From Bog-756 sp963812885 (lineage in GTDB: Bacteria; Actinomycetota; Acidimicrobiia; Acidimicrobiales; RAAP-2), in the NCBI GenBank assembly GCA_963812885.1, contig CAWEWZ010000007.1:488109-552108 (forward strand): a stretch of 64,000 nt of DNA, written 5' to 3'. The notes beneath the pieces were generated by a model. It saw nothing but the letters and a program-made list of their open reading frames with translations, had not been told where the DNA came from and did no database searches. Made by a program: the position numbers and the translations under genes. This document shows, piece after piece, positions 17,770-26,868 of the stretch. Positions within the stretch are counted from its first letter, which is position 1. Each line of letters opens with the position of its first letter.

Positions 17770-18518
17770 GCCGGGCGCCGACGCCCGTCCGCATCGTCGG
17801 TCCGGTCCGGGCCGCGTGGAGCGATGGGTCGGCGGGTGATCTGCGGCCGGCCGACACCACCCCCGGTCATGCCCGGGGACTCGAGCGGTGGACGGGCCGG
17901 GTCACCGGTTCGGACCCGGACGGGGGGCCGGGGGCCGAGGTCCACTGGCTGCGCCAGGTGCACGGCCAGCGTGTGGTCACCGTGGCCGCCACCGGCCCGC
18001 CGGGCTCTGCCGGCTCGGGGGTGAACACCGTCTTCGCCGGCGTGGGGGACGCGCTGGTGGCCCACCGGCCCGGGTGCGCCCTGGCCGTACTGACCGCCGA
18101 CTGCGCGTCGATCGCGCTGGGCAGCGAAGAGGGGGTCTTCGGGGCCGTCCACGCCGGCTGGCGCGGCTTGACCGAAGGCGTGGTGGAGCAGGCCGTCTCC
18201 GCCATGCGGGCGCTCGGCGCCAGTGCGGTCGTCGGCGCCCTCGGACCCTGTATCCACCCCTGTTGCTACGAGTTCTCCGACCGGGACCTGGCCGAGGTGG
18301 CCGCCGTCCATGGCCCCCGGGTCAGGAGCCGGACCTCGGAGGGCGCGCCGGCTCTCGATGTGCCCGCCACCGTCGCCGCCGCCCTGGCCGCCAGCGGTGT
18401 GACCGAGGTGGCCGGCGTCGATGCCTGCACCGCGTGCGGCGGCGACTACTTTTCGCACCGGGCCCGTCGGGACCCGGAGCGTCTGGCCCTGGTCGTCTGG
18501 TCGGACGCCCCCCGGTGA
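17766..18518 (+). CDS. pgeF: Peptidoglycan editing factor / multicopper-oxidase-like PgeF (YfiH)
   Basis: The protein follows ftsZ as in most Actinobacteria. Motifs are AAWSDGSAGDLRP, LRQVHGQRVV (His), AVLTADCASIAL (Cys), AVHAGWRGL (His) and GPCIHPCCYEF, all consistent with the YfiH family that edits misincorporated amino acids in wall precursors or acts on purine nucleosides. No ATG, GTG or TTG exists in frame before residue ~60; the conserved frame opens back to about 17,766 (CTG). The start is thus unusual or hidden by an indel. The stop overlaps the next start. Confidence 0.85.
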   Translation: MSRAPTPVRIVGPVRAAWSDGSAGDLRPADTTPGHARGLERWTGRVTGSDPDGGPGAEVHWLRQVHGQRVVTVAATGPPGSAGSGVNTVFAGVGDALVAHRPGCALAVLTADCASIALGSEEGVFGAVHAGWRGLTEGVVEQAVSAMRALGASAVVGALGPCIHPCCYEFSDRDLAEVAAVHGPRVRSRTSEGAPALDVPATVAAALAASGVTEVAGVDACTACGGDYFSHRARRDPERLALVVWSDAPR

Positions 18519-19207
18519 CTCCGGGTCACCGGGACGACTTCGCCGCCCGTCTGGGCGCGGTTCGCCGTCGCATCGACGCCTGCTCCGCCGATCCCGGGTC
18601 GGTGCGCATCGTGGCCGTCACCAAGGGGTTCGACGCCGACGCAGTGACCACCGCCCTGGCCGCCGGGTTGACCGACATCGGGGAGAACTACGCCGACGAG
18701 CTGGTGGCCAAGGCGGCGGCGGTGGCCAACGGTCCCGGGCCCGGCGCCGCCGCCGCTCCGGTCTGGCACTTCCTGGGTGCCGTGCAGCGGAACAAGGTGG
18801 CCCGGCTGGCCCCGGTGGTGGCGTGGTGGCAGGGCGTGTCCCGGGTCGAAGAGGGACGGGCGATCGCCCGACGGGCCCCGGGGGCGACGGTGCTCGTCCA
18901 GGTCGACGTGGCCGGGATCCCCGGGCGCGGCGGATGCCCGCCCGACGGGGTGGACATCCTGATCGGGTCCCTCCGCGACGAGGACCTCGACGTCGCCGGG
19001 TTGATGGCCGTGGGACCGCCCGGGCCTCCCGAGGAGGCGAGGCCGGGATTCACCCTGGTGTCGGAGATGGCCGACCGGTTGGATCTTCCCGTCCGGTCGA
19101 TGGGCATGAGCGACGACCTCGAGGTGGCGCTGTCCGAGGGATCGACCATGGTGCGGCTGGGACGCGCCCTGTTCGGCGCACGGCCGGCACGGGACGGTGT
19201 CCGGTGA
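18515..19207 (+). CDS. PLP homeostasis protein, YggS/PROSC family
   Basis: 230 residues, intact. The PLP-lysine motif is RIVAVTKGFD; IGENYADELVAKA, HFLGAVQRNKVARL and SMGMSDDLEVALSEGSTMVRLGRALFG are the typical later motifs. The protein is a little shorter than the usual ~230-245. This family binds pyridoxal phosphate and keeps its level balanced; no enzyme activity is established. In Actinobacteria it lies between pgeF and sepF, as here. The GTG overlaps the pgeF stop (GTGA). Confidence 0.9.
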   Translation: MTPGHRDDFAARLGAVRRRIDACSADPGSVRIVAVTKGFDADAVTTALAAGLTDIGENYADELVAKAAAVANGPGPGAAAAPVWHFLGAVQRNKVARLAPVVAWWQGVSRVEEGRAIARRAPGATVLVQVDVAGIPGRGGCPPDGVDILIGSLRDEDLDVAGLMAVGPPGPPEEARPGFTLVSEMADRLDLPVRSMGMSDDLEVALSEGSTMVRLGRALFGARPARDGVR

Positions 19208-19340
19208 CTGCGGCCGGAAGCGCTGGTCGGACCGGGTGGGCCGCGACCGCCGGGATCCGGCGCCATCGGGGCCTTCCGGGCATTCCCGGTGGTCCACCAG
19301 CCGTGGAAACCAGGCACTACGCTGTGCCCAGGAGGAAACG

Positions 19341-19913
19341 ATGCCTGCTTCGTTCATGAAAAAGACGATGGCCTATCTGGGCCTCGTCGATGACGACTAC
19401 GACGACTTCGACGACTACGAGCCCAGGACGTCGGGGGCGGCGGTGGGACGGACGGGCCAGCTGTCGGTCGGGGCGATCGACGACATCGATGAGCCGACCA
19501 CGGCGATCCCGAGCCCTCGGATCCGCCCGCTGACCCAGGACGAGACCAGTGGAACGGTGGCGGCGGCGGCGCCGACCCGGGTCAGCCCCCGGGCCGTGGT
19601 GACCTCGTCGGTGCGGCCGATCTCCCAGGAGACGTCGGGGGCCAAGGTGCACATCGTGGCGCCCGGTCGGTTCGCCGACGCCCAGGAGATCGCCAACCGC
19701 CTCATGAACAACCAGCCGGTGATCGTCAACATGCAGAGCGCCGACCGCGACCTGCAGCGGCGGATGATCGACTTCTGCAGCGGCGTGACCTACGCACTGT
19801 CGGGCGGGATGGAGCGGGTCGCCGACGAGGTCTTCCTCTTGACACCTTCCAACGTCAAGGTGTCTGACGAGGAACGTCAGCGTCTTGCCGACCGCGGTCT
19901 GGTGAATCCCTGA
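19341..19913 (+). CDS. sepF: Cell division protein SepF
   Basis: 190 residues, intact. An N-terminal amphipathic membrane-binding helix (FMKKTMAYLGLV) is followed by a very acidic linker and the C-terminal SepF domain from about residue 105 (AKVHIVAPGRFADAQEIANRL, VIVNMQSADRDLQRRMIDFCSGVTYAL). SepF anchors FtsZ to the membrane and is essential in Actinobacteria, which lack FtsA. GGAGGA lies 4-5 nt before the ATG. It has its own 133-base upstream region, with a weak TACGCT box at 19318. Confidence 0.95.
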   Translation: MPASFMKKTMAYLGLVDDDYDDFDDYEPRTSGAAVGRTGQLSVGAIDDIDEPTTAIPSPRIRPLTQDETSGTVAAAAPTRVSPRAVVTSSVRPISQETSGAKVHIVAPGRFADAQEIANRLMNNQPVIVNMQSADRDLQRRMIDFCSGVTYALSGGMERVADEVFLLTPSNVKVSDEERQRLADRGLVNP

Positions 19914-19959
19914 GCGACGACCTGAACGCCTGCTCCGAGCGGACCGGGGAGTGAGCTGA

Positions 19960-20226
19960 GTGCTGGGCCTCATTGCCGACCTCCTCTACCTGTTCCTCAT
20001 CGTGTTGATCGCGTACTCGGTGCTCAGTTGGGTCACCGCCTCGGGCCGGCTGGCCTACGACTCGCCGGTCATCCGGATCCAGCGGGTCCTGTCGGCCATC
20101 TGCGAACCCGTGCTGCGCCCGGTCCGGCGCATCATTCCCCCGGTGCGGGTGGGCGGTGTCGCTCTGGATCTCTCCGTGCTGGTCGTCTTCCTGGTGGTCG
20201 ACGTGCTCATCTCGGTGTTCCGCTGA
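19960..20226 (+). CDS. YggT family membrane protein
   Basis: 88 residues with two membrane segments (about 4-26 and 66-86) separated by the conserved loop PVIRIQRVLSAICEPVLRPVRRIIPP. The sequence and position between sepF and divIVA are typical. The role of the family is not settled; it has been linked to osmotic tolerance and cell-wall growth sites. The GTG at 19960 lies 46 bases after sepF, so it is probably on the same transcript. Confidence 0.88.
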   Translation: MLGLIADLLYLFLIVLIAYSVLSWVTASGRLAYDSPVIRIQRVLSAICEPVLRPVRRIIPPVRVGGVALDLSVLVVFLVVDVLISVFR

Positions 20227-20312
20227 GCAGGCCCGTGGTCGGCGGCCGGTGGACGGCCGGATGGTCTGCGGAGATTTTTGCAGGAATCCCTGGGAGGCCC
20301 GGAATCCGCCGC

Positions 20313-20318
20313 TAGCAT
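20313..20318 (+). promoter_or_regulatory. -10 box for a predicted leaderless divIVA mRNA
   Basis: TAGCAT ends 7 nt before the ATG at 20326. It contains the other candidate start at 20317, which argues that 20326 is the true start codon. No Shine-Dalgarno sequence precedes it. Confidence 0.5.
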
Positions 20319-20325
20319 GGCGCCC

Positions 20326-21142
20326 ATGGACGCCTCGCAATCTGCACTCGATTCGCTTCGCACCGTCGAGTTCCGTGAGACCCTCAAGGGGTACCACCGG
20401 GATGACGTCGACGAGTACCTCGAAAAGGCCGCGGTGGAAGCCGAAGGTCTGCAGGAGCAGCTCCGCCAGAGCGGCGAACGGTTGCGTCAGGCGGCGGAGC
20501 GCATCTCGCAGCTGGAGACGGCGCTCGAGCAGCAGCCGCTGCCGCCACCCCCGCCACCGGCCGAGCCGGCCGTGGCCGACGACACGCTGCAGCGCACCCT
20601 GGTCCTGGCCCAGCAGTTCGTGGACCAGACCAAGGCGGATGCCGAGGCCCAGGCGACACGGACCATCTCGGAGGCCGAGGCCAACGCCCGCAAGATGACC
20701 GAGCAGGCCCGGGCCCAGGCCTCGCAGATCGCGTCGGAGTCGGAGCAGCGGCTGCGGGACGAGATCAACCGGTTGGAGGAGTCGCGGTCCAAGCTCAACA
20801 ACGAGGTCGAGACCATGTCGCGCCACCTGGAGGGCGAGCGCACCCGGCTGCGGACGGCGTTGAGCGACATCCTGCGGTGGGTCGACGAGAACGTGCACCC
20901 CCTCCCCACCGACGAGGCAGGCCCCGGCCGCGGCCGGGCCCCGGAGCAGTCCCGATCCGGCCCCGGAGCCCCAGGCCCAGGCCGCCGCCTCCGAGGACGG
21001 CAACCGTCCCGCCACCGCACCGACCCAGGGCCCTCCGTCCCAAACCGGCAGCGGCACCGGTCCGAGCGGTGCGGTGACCCAGATGCGTCCGGCCGGCGTC
21101 ACCACGCGTCCGGCCAACACCAACGCCCCGCTGCCGCTGTAG
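20326..21142 (+). CDS. divIVA: DivIVA / Wag31 polar growth scaffold, one frame break
   Basis: The N-terminal DivIVA domain reads RTVEFRETLKGYHRDDVDEYLEKA, which targets curved membrane. A Pro-rich linker and a long coiled coil (about residues 85-190) follow. Near 20,918 the frame shifts by one base; the continuing frame gives an Ala/Pro/Gln-rich tail ending NTNAPLPL at TAG 21140-21142. DivIVA marks cell poles and directs peptidoglycan insertion in Actinobacteria. ATG 20326 is preferred over 20317 because of the leaderless promoter. The following 232-base gap holds the next promoter. Confidence 0.9.
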
Positions 21143-21255
21143 CTCCACCCACCCCCCGACCACGCGGCTGTCGTGTGCCGCCGCGCCCACTCCGGGCGCG
21201 GTTGACGGGAGGCCCCGCCCCGGTATGGTCCCTGGGGCAAGTTTCACCTCTCGGA

Positions 21256-21284
21256 TTGCCGCAGTGAGCTGAGCACGGTATCGT
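21256..21284 (+). promoter_or_regulatory. Promoter of the TraR/DksA-lspA-rluD operon
   Basis: TTGCCG at 21256-21261 and TATCGT at 21279-21284 are 17 bases apart. The -10 box is identical to that of ftsZ. A leader of about 85 nt would follow, ending in a strong AAGGAGG at 21363-21369. Confidence 0.5.
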
Positions 21285-21374
21285 CACCCGCCCATCTGAT
21301 GTCGGAGATGGTCCCGGTCACCGAAGCCGGGCGGTCGCGTCCCACCACGGGACGAACCTTTGAAGGAGGTCGAT

Positions 21375-22130
21375 GTGACGGCAGCGAAGAAGGCGGCGCA
21401 CCGACGGCGAAGAGGCCCGGCTCATCGACGAAGAAGGTACCGGCCAAGGCCAGGGCGGCCACCTCGAAGAGCTCCAAGAACTCCAAGAAGGCCACACCGA
21501 CCCCGAAGAAGGCAGCGATCCCGACCAAGACAGCGACCAAGAAGATCACCCCGGCGCCCAAGAAGGCCACCCCGGTGCGAGCCAGGCCGACGGCGGTCAA
21601 GAAGAGTCCAGCCGCGGCCGCCAAGAAGGCGGCGCCGAAGAAGGCCGCCCCGCCCTCGAAGGCGGCGACGTCGGTCACGGCCAAGAAGAAGACGGCGCCG
21701 GCCAAGGCCGCCGTCGTACCGGCGCCGCCCAAGCGGCCCACCGTCGGGACCCTATGCCAAGGATGCCAAGTTCTTGGACGAACAGCGCGCCCTGCTCCTC
21801 GAGGAGCGCGGCATCTACAGCGGCCAGGCCGTGGACTTGAGGGCAGAGGCCGACTCCCTGGCCCTCGAACGCGAACCCGGCGACGTCCAGTTCGACGAGG
21901 AGTCGGGCGAAGGGGGCACGGTCACCGTCGATCGTGAACGGAACCTGGCCCTCTCGGCCCAGGCGTCGGCGGCGGTGGAGGAGATCGACGACGCCCTCCG
22001 CAAGATCGATCGCAAGTCCTACGGCGGATGTGAGCGGTGCCATCAGGCCATCCCCAAGGCCCGGCTCCGAGCGCTTCCCTTCGCCCGGTTGTGCGTGGCC
22101 TGCAAGAGCGGCGGCCTGTCACGTCGCTGA
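21375..22130 (+). CDS. TraR/DksA zinc-finger protein with long Lys/Ala-rich tail, two frame breaks
   Basis: The GTG at 21375 follows a strong AAGGAGG. After MTAAKKAA the frame changes near 21,397 into about 115 residues of Lys/Ala/Pro/Thr repeats (KKATPTPKK, AAKKAAPKKAAP), resembling histone H1. Near 21,752 it changes again into a DksA-type coiled-coil region (DEQRALLLEERGIY, EEIDDALRKIDRKSYGGC) and a C4 zinc finger CERCH...LCVAC. DksA-like proteins bind the RNA polymerase secondary channel; the tail probably contacts nucleic acid. ileS, often found at this position, is absent. Confidence 0.85.
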   Translation: MTAAKKAAHRRRRGPAHRRRRYRPRPGRPPRRAPRTPRRPHRPRRRQRSRPRQRPRRSPRRPRRPPRCEPGRRRSRRVQPRPPRRRRRRRPPRPRRRRRRSRPRRRRRRPRPPSYRRRPSGPPSGPYAKDAKFLDEQRALLLEERGIYSGQAVDLRAEADSLALEREPGDVQFDEESGEGGTVTVDRERNLALSAQASAAVEEIDDALRKIDRKSYGGCERCHQAIPKARLRALPFARLCVACKSGGLSRR

Positions 22131-22144
22131 GCGCGGAGCCCGCG

Positions 22145-22624
22145 GTGGGCGTGGACCGCCGGGACAGGCGGACCCGCGTGCGGCGGATGTCGGTGGCCGT
22201 CGCCGTCATGGCCGCGGTGGTGGTCGTCGACCAGCTGACCAAATGGTGGGCGCTCACCCGCCTGTCGTCGGGTCCGATCCACGTGATCGGGACCCTCGAC
22301 CTCGAACTGACCCGCAACACCGGCGCCTCCTTCAGCCTGTTCCAGGGCAAGGCCCTCTTCCTCGTCCCCATCGCCGTGGTCTTGATCGCCGTGCTCACGG
22401 CCATGGCCTGGCGGGCACCGACGACGGGCCGGGCCGCCATCTTCGGTCTGATCGTGGGTGGCGCCCTGGGTAACCTGTCCGACCGGTTCTTCCGCGATCA
22501 CGGCGCCGTCGTCGACTTCGTCGCCCTCCACTTCTGGCCCACCTTCAATGTGGCCGATGCGTCGATCGTGGTCGGCTGTGGCCTGTTCCTGATCTCGTTG
22601 ATCCGCGGGCCGCGATCCTCGTGA
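22145..22624 (+). CDS. lspA: Lipoprotein signal peptidase LspA
   Basis: 159 residues with four membrane segments, intact. Motifs include VVVVDQLTKWWA, LTRNTGASFSLF, GGALGNLSDRFF and the catalytic Asp region VVDFVALHFWPTFNVADASI. LspA cleaves signal peptides of diacylglyceryl-modified lipoproteins in the membrane. The GTG at 22145 has GGAG about 7 nt upstream; GTG at 22151 is an alternative. It lies 14 bases after the TraR/DksA gene and overlaps rluD (GTGA). Confidence 0.92.
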   Translation: MGVDRRDRRTRVRRMSVAVAVMAAVVVVDQLTKWWALTRLSSGPIHVIGTLDLELTRNTGASFSLFQGKALFLVPIAVVLIAVLTAMAWRAPTTGRAAIFGLIVGGALGNLSDRFFRDHGAVVDFVALHFWPTFNVADASIVVGCGLFLISLIRGPRSS

Positions 22625-23565
22625 GCGTGGTCACGGTCGAGATTCCGATGTCCCTCGACGGTGTCCGGGTCGACAAGGCGGTGGCGCTGGTGGCCGACCT
22701 GTCCCGGTCGGCGGTCAATGCGCTGATCGAGGAGGGCCGGATCAGAGTCGACGGCGTCACCGTGCGGAGCAGGAGCACCGCGCTCGCCTGCGGGCAGGAG
22801 CTCCAGATCGACCGGAACCCGGTGCCGCCCCTGAGCCCACCCGAACCGGACCCCTCGGTCGCCTACGAGGTGGTCCACGAGGACAGCGAGTTGATCGTGG
22901 TGGACAAGCCCGCCGGGCTGGTCGTCCATCCCGGGGCCGGCCACCGGACCGGCACGCTGGTCAACGGGCTCCTCCACCGGTATCCCGACCTCGGCTCGTT
23001 GCCGGACGCTGCCGGGACCGACATCGACCGCCCGGGCATCGTGCACCGGCTCGACCGGGGTACCTCGGGCCTGCTGGTGGTGGCCCGCACCCCTGCCGCC
23101 TACTCCTCACTGGTGGCCCAGCTCGGCGACCGGCAGGTGTCCCGGGTCTACCGGGTCCTGGTGCTCGGCCGGGTGGCGGAGGAGTCCGGCGTGGTCGATG
23201 CGCCGGTGGGCCGCTCGGTCAGCGCTCCGACCCGGATGGCCGTGTCCCGCCGGGGCAAGGAGGCCAGGACCCGGTACGACGTCGAGGAGCGCTTCACCCG
23301 CCCGGCGCCGGCCACCCTGATGACGGCCCGCCTGGAGACGGGCCGGACCCACCAGATCCGGGTCCACCTGTCGGCCATCGGCCACCCGGTGGTGGGGGAC
23401 GAGACCTACGGCCACGGACGGACCCTGTCCGGTGCGGTGGTCACCCGGCCCTTCCTCCACGCCGCCTCGCTCGCCTTCGACCATCCGTCGACCGGCCAAC
23501 GGATGTCCTGGAGCTCGGCGCTTCCCGACGATCTCGTGGCCCAGCTGCACCGGTTGTCGGCCTGA
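22621..23565 (+). CDS. rluD: 23S rRNA pseudouridine synthase RluD family
   Basis: 314 residues, intact. An N-terminal S4 domain (RVDKAVALVADLSRSAVNALIEEGRIRVDG) precedes the RluA catalytic domain with DSELIVVDKPAGLVVHPGAG and the catalytic-Asp motif GIVHRLDRGTSGLLVVA. ETGRTHQIRVHLSAIGHPVVGD is near the end. These enzymes modify uridines in 23S rRNA helix 69. lspA-rluD is a common gene pair. The gene converges on the sigma-factor gene with 38 bases between them. Confidence 0.92.
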   Translation: MSVVTVEIPMSLDGVRVDKAVALVADLSRSAVNALIEEGRIRVDGVTVRSRSTALACGQELQIDRNPVPPLSPPEPDPSVAYEVVHEDSELIVVDKPAGLVVHPGAGHRTGTLVNGLLHRYPDLGSLPDAAGTDIDRPGIVHRLDRGTSGLLVVARTPAAYSSLVAQLGDRQVSRVYRVLVLGRVAEESGVVDAPVGRSVSAPTRMAVSRRGKEARTRYDVEERFTRPAPATLMTARLETGRTHQIRVHLSAIGHPVVGDETYGHGRTLSGAVVTRPFLHAASLAFDHPSTGQRMSWSSALPDDLVAQLHRLSA

Positions 23566-23603
23566 GCGCGGCCGCCCAGCGGCGCCGGCGGGCCGGCCGA
23601 GGG

Positions 23604-24560
<957 letters not shown>

Positions 24561-24739
24561 CCCTCTCCTCGTTGATCGTTACAGGGTCGACAGAGGTTCC
24601 AACACCTGATCGGCCCTGGTCATTCCATGGTTGTGGTTCACCCCGAGACGGTCCGGGTTGGTCCCATCGTGCCTGGTGGGTGTGCCAGTCCCGCCCCGGC
24701 CGTTTGCACCCCACCTGTTCGGAGTGTTCGGCTGTCCGG

Positions 24740-25310
24740 ATGATCGGGGACCGGTGTGTGGTGATTCGGCACGGAGAGACCGAGTGGAGCCGGACCGGCC
24801 GCCACACCGGACGCACCGACGTGGGGCTCCTCCCCGAGGGGGAGGAGCAGGCCCGAGCACTGAGGCCGAGACTGGCCGGCTACCGATTCGCCACCGTCCT
24901 GACCAGCCCGTTGATCCGGGCCCGGCGCACATCGCGAGCTGGCCGGGCTCGGGCCGGGGTCCCTGGTCGACCCGGACCTGGCGGAGTGGGACTACGGGGA
25001 GTACGAGGGCCTGACCACGGCCGAGATCAGGCGGGAGCGCCCCGGGTGGGACCTGTTCGACGACGGCTGCCCGGGTGGGGAGGATGCCGATTCCGTGGGC
25101 CGGCGGGTCGACCGGGTGATCGATCGGGTGCGGGCCGGGTCGGGAGATGTGGCCTGCGTGGCTCACGGCCACGTGCTCCGTGTCCTGGCCGTCCGCTGGG
25201 TAGGGCTGGCCGCCCCGGCCGCCCGGGCCCTGTCCCTCGGGCCGGCTGCGCTCAGCGAGCTGGGCTGGGAGCGTGAGCAGGCGGTCATCACCCTGTGGAA
25301 CGCCCGCTGA
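24740..25310 (+). CDS. Histidine phosphatase family protein, one frame break
   Basis: The start VIRHGETEWSRTGRHTGRTDVGL contains the catalytic RHGE motif and is followed by VLTSPLIRARRT. The frame changes near 24,935 and resumes with VDPDLAEWDYGEYEGLTTAEIR and VACVAHGHVLRVLAVRW (second catalytic His). Total length is about 190 residues, normal for this branch of phosphoglycerate-mutase-like phosphatases. Substrate is unknown; candidates include sugar phosphates. No clear promoter or Shine-Dalgarno sequence was seen upstream. Confidence 0.85.
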
Positions 25311-25414
25311 CCGTCGCCCGACCCCGGCCCTCACCCCAGGGGGCGTCCTCCCACGCCACCCGGGCGACGTTCAGCCGGGGTTCAGCGATTCACCGGCTGG
25401 GGCGGGTCGAGGGC

Positions 25415-25864
25415 TCAGATGGCACTCTGGGGCAACGCCGGCACCCGGCCCTGGGCCCGGGCCACCATGTCGGCCAACGTGAACGAATCGAGGTGGGTGC
25501 GCATACGCTCGCCGAGGTCGGCCCACACGGTGAGCAGGACGCACTGGCCCTCGTGGTCGCAGGCGCCGTTCTCGTGGGGGAGGCCGAAGTCGCCGGCCAC
25601 GATGGGGCCGTCGACGGCGGAGACGATCTGGGAGAGGGTGATCTCCTCGGGCGGCCGGGCCAGCACGTAGCCCCCGCCCACGCCCCGCTTGGAGCGAACC
25701 AGGCCGGCGCCCTTCAGGGCCAGGAGGATCTGTTCGAGATAGGGCTGGGGCAGCCCGGTGCGCTCGGCGATGTCCTTGACCGCGGTCGGCCCTTCGCCGT
25801 CGGTGTGGAGGGCCAGCGACAACAGGGCACGGCTCGCATAGTCACCTCGAGTCGATACCTTCAC
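25415..25864 (-). CDS. Rrf2 family transcriptional regulator with two conserved cysteines
   Basis: 149 residues, intact. The N-terminal winged helix (MKVSTRGDYASRALLSLALH, LPQPYLEQILLALKGAGLVRSKRGVGGGY) is typical of Rrf2/IscR. Cys102 and Cys108 occupy the cluster-binding loop, but the third position used in IscR is Trp114. Rrf2 proteins sense iron-sulfur status, nitric oxide or cysteine. The GTG start has TAGCAT six bases upstream and no Shine-Dalgarno sequence. No target gene is obvious nearby; the Nfu-like gene is 24 kb away. Confidence 0.88.
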   Translation of the reverse strand: MKVSTRGDYASRALLSLALHTDGEGPTAVKDIAERTGLPQPYLEQILLALKGAGLVRSKRGVGGGYVLARPPEEITLSQIVSAVDGPIVAGDFGLPHENGACDHEGQCVLLTVWADLGERMRTHLDSFTLADMVARAQGRVPALPQSAI

Positions 25865-25870
25865 AGGCCC

Positions 25871-25876
25871 ATGCTA
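25871..25876 (-). promoter_or_regulatory. -10 box for a predicted leaderless Rrf2 mRNA
   Basis: On the minus strand TAGCAT ends 6 nt before the GTG start at 25864. No Shine-Dalgarno sequence lies between. Confidence 0.45.
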
Positions 25877-25954
25877 TTGCCTGCACCACGGGCCCGGGCC
25901 TGGGTCCGGAGGCGGCGAGGAGTGGCGCCTCTACCTCGGGCTTCCCCCAACCGG

Positions 25955-26629
25955 TCAGCGCCCGCCCAGTTTTCCGCCGGCCAGGTCCTCGGCCATGGCC
26001 CATCCGAAGGCCACCAGGCGGCCGCCGGCACCGACGTCGACACCCTCGAAGAAGACGCTGACCTCCGACGGGGCCTGCTCCTTGGGGCTCACGAAATCGA
26101 AGCCACCGGCCTCACAGCCGTCGCCGACGACCACGAAGGTGCGGTCGTCGATCCGTCCGTCGGCCCCGAAGCGCTTGGCCAGCCGGCGGCCCCAGGCCCG
26201 TTCCTCGCCGGTGGCCTTGTGGCCGGGACCGGGGACGACGTCGCTCAGCCCGGAGAAGGCCCGGAAGCCCTCGCCGCCCAGCAGGCGGGTCCCCACCAGC
26301 ACGTCTTCGTCGGGGAAGGCGAGCAGGGCCCGCCGGTACTTGTCACCCATCATGGCCCGGAGCACGGTATCGGCCCTGGAGGTGCGATCGACCGTGGCCA
26401 GGCCGATGAGCAGGGACGGAGTGCCTCCGATGCGCTCGAGCGTGGAGAAGGAGTAGCCCCGGAGCTTGGACCCTTCCCGGACTCTGGTGACCAGCACCCA
26501 CTCCTCCCGCTGTTTGGACAGGAACCCGATGTCGAATCGGGGTTCCCGCTCAGCGCAGATGTCGGCCATTTCGGCCAACTCGGCATCGCTGATCGATGTG
26601 CAGTCCTTGGTCTCCACCTTGATGGACAT
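25955..26629 (-). CDS. Conserved hypothetical protein
   Basis: 224 residues, intact, with codon use like its neighbours. It begins MSIKVETKDCTSISDAELAEMADICAE and contains EEWVLVTRVREGSKLRGYSF and DVLVGTRLLGGEGFRAFSGL. The alternation of short strands and helices faintly resembles an acetyltransferase-like fold, but no acetyl-CoA motif is visible. No signal peptide or membrane segment is evident. I do not recognise a function. It lies 91 bases upstream of the Rrf2 gene on the same strand. The 239 bases between it and dnaE contain nothing recognised. Confidence 0.65.
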   Translation of the reverse strand: MSIKVETKDCTSISDAELAEMADICAEREPRFDIGFLSKQREEWVLVTRVREGSKLRGYSFSTLERIGGTPSLLIGLATVDRTSRADTVLRAMMGDKYRRALLAFPDEDVLVGTRLLGGEGFRAFSGLSDVVPGPGHKATGEERAWGRRLAKRFGADGRIDDRTFVVVGDGCEAGGFDFVSPKEQAPSEVSVFFEGVDVGAGGRLVAFGWAMAEDLAGGKLGGR

Positions 26630-26868
26630 ATGCCGTTCCGTACTCCTCGGTCTCCCTGCGGCGTCAGCCGCCGGCTCGGGTCTGTCATCGGTGCCCCCCG
26701 TGCCGTCTGTCCGGGGGGACGGACGGATGTGCGGGCATCCATGTCAGGAGCCGTTCCACGATTTTACGGGATTTGGAGGCGCCTGTCGTATCCGACTGCC
26801 GCGGGAGCCGAAAATGGGGCTCTGTGGTGGGCCGGGACCGTTCGACCCGACGGCCGGTGCGGCCGGTC

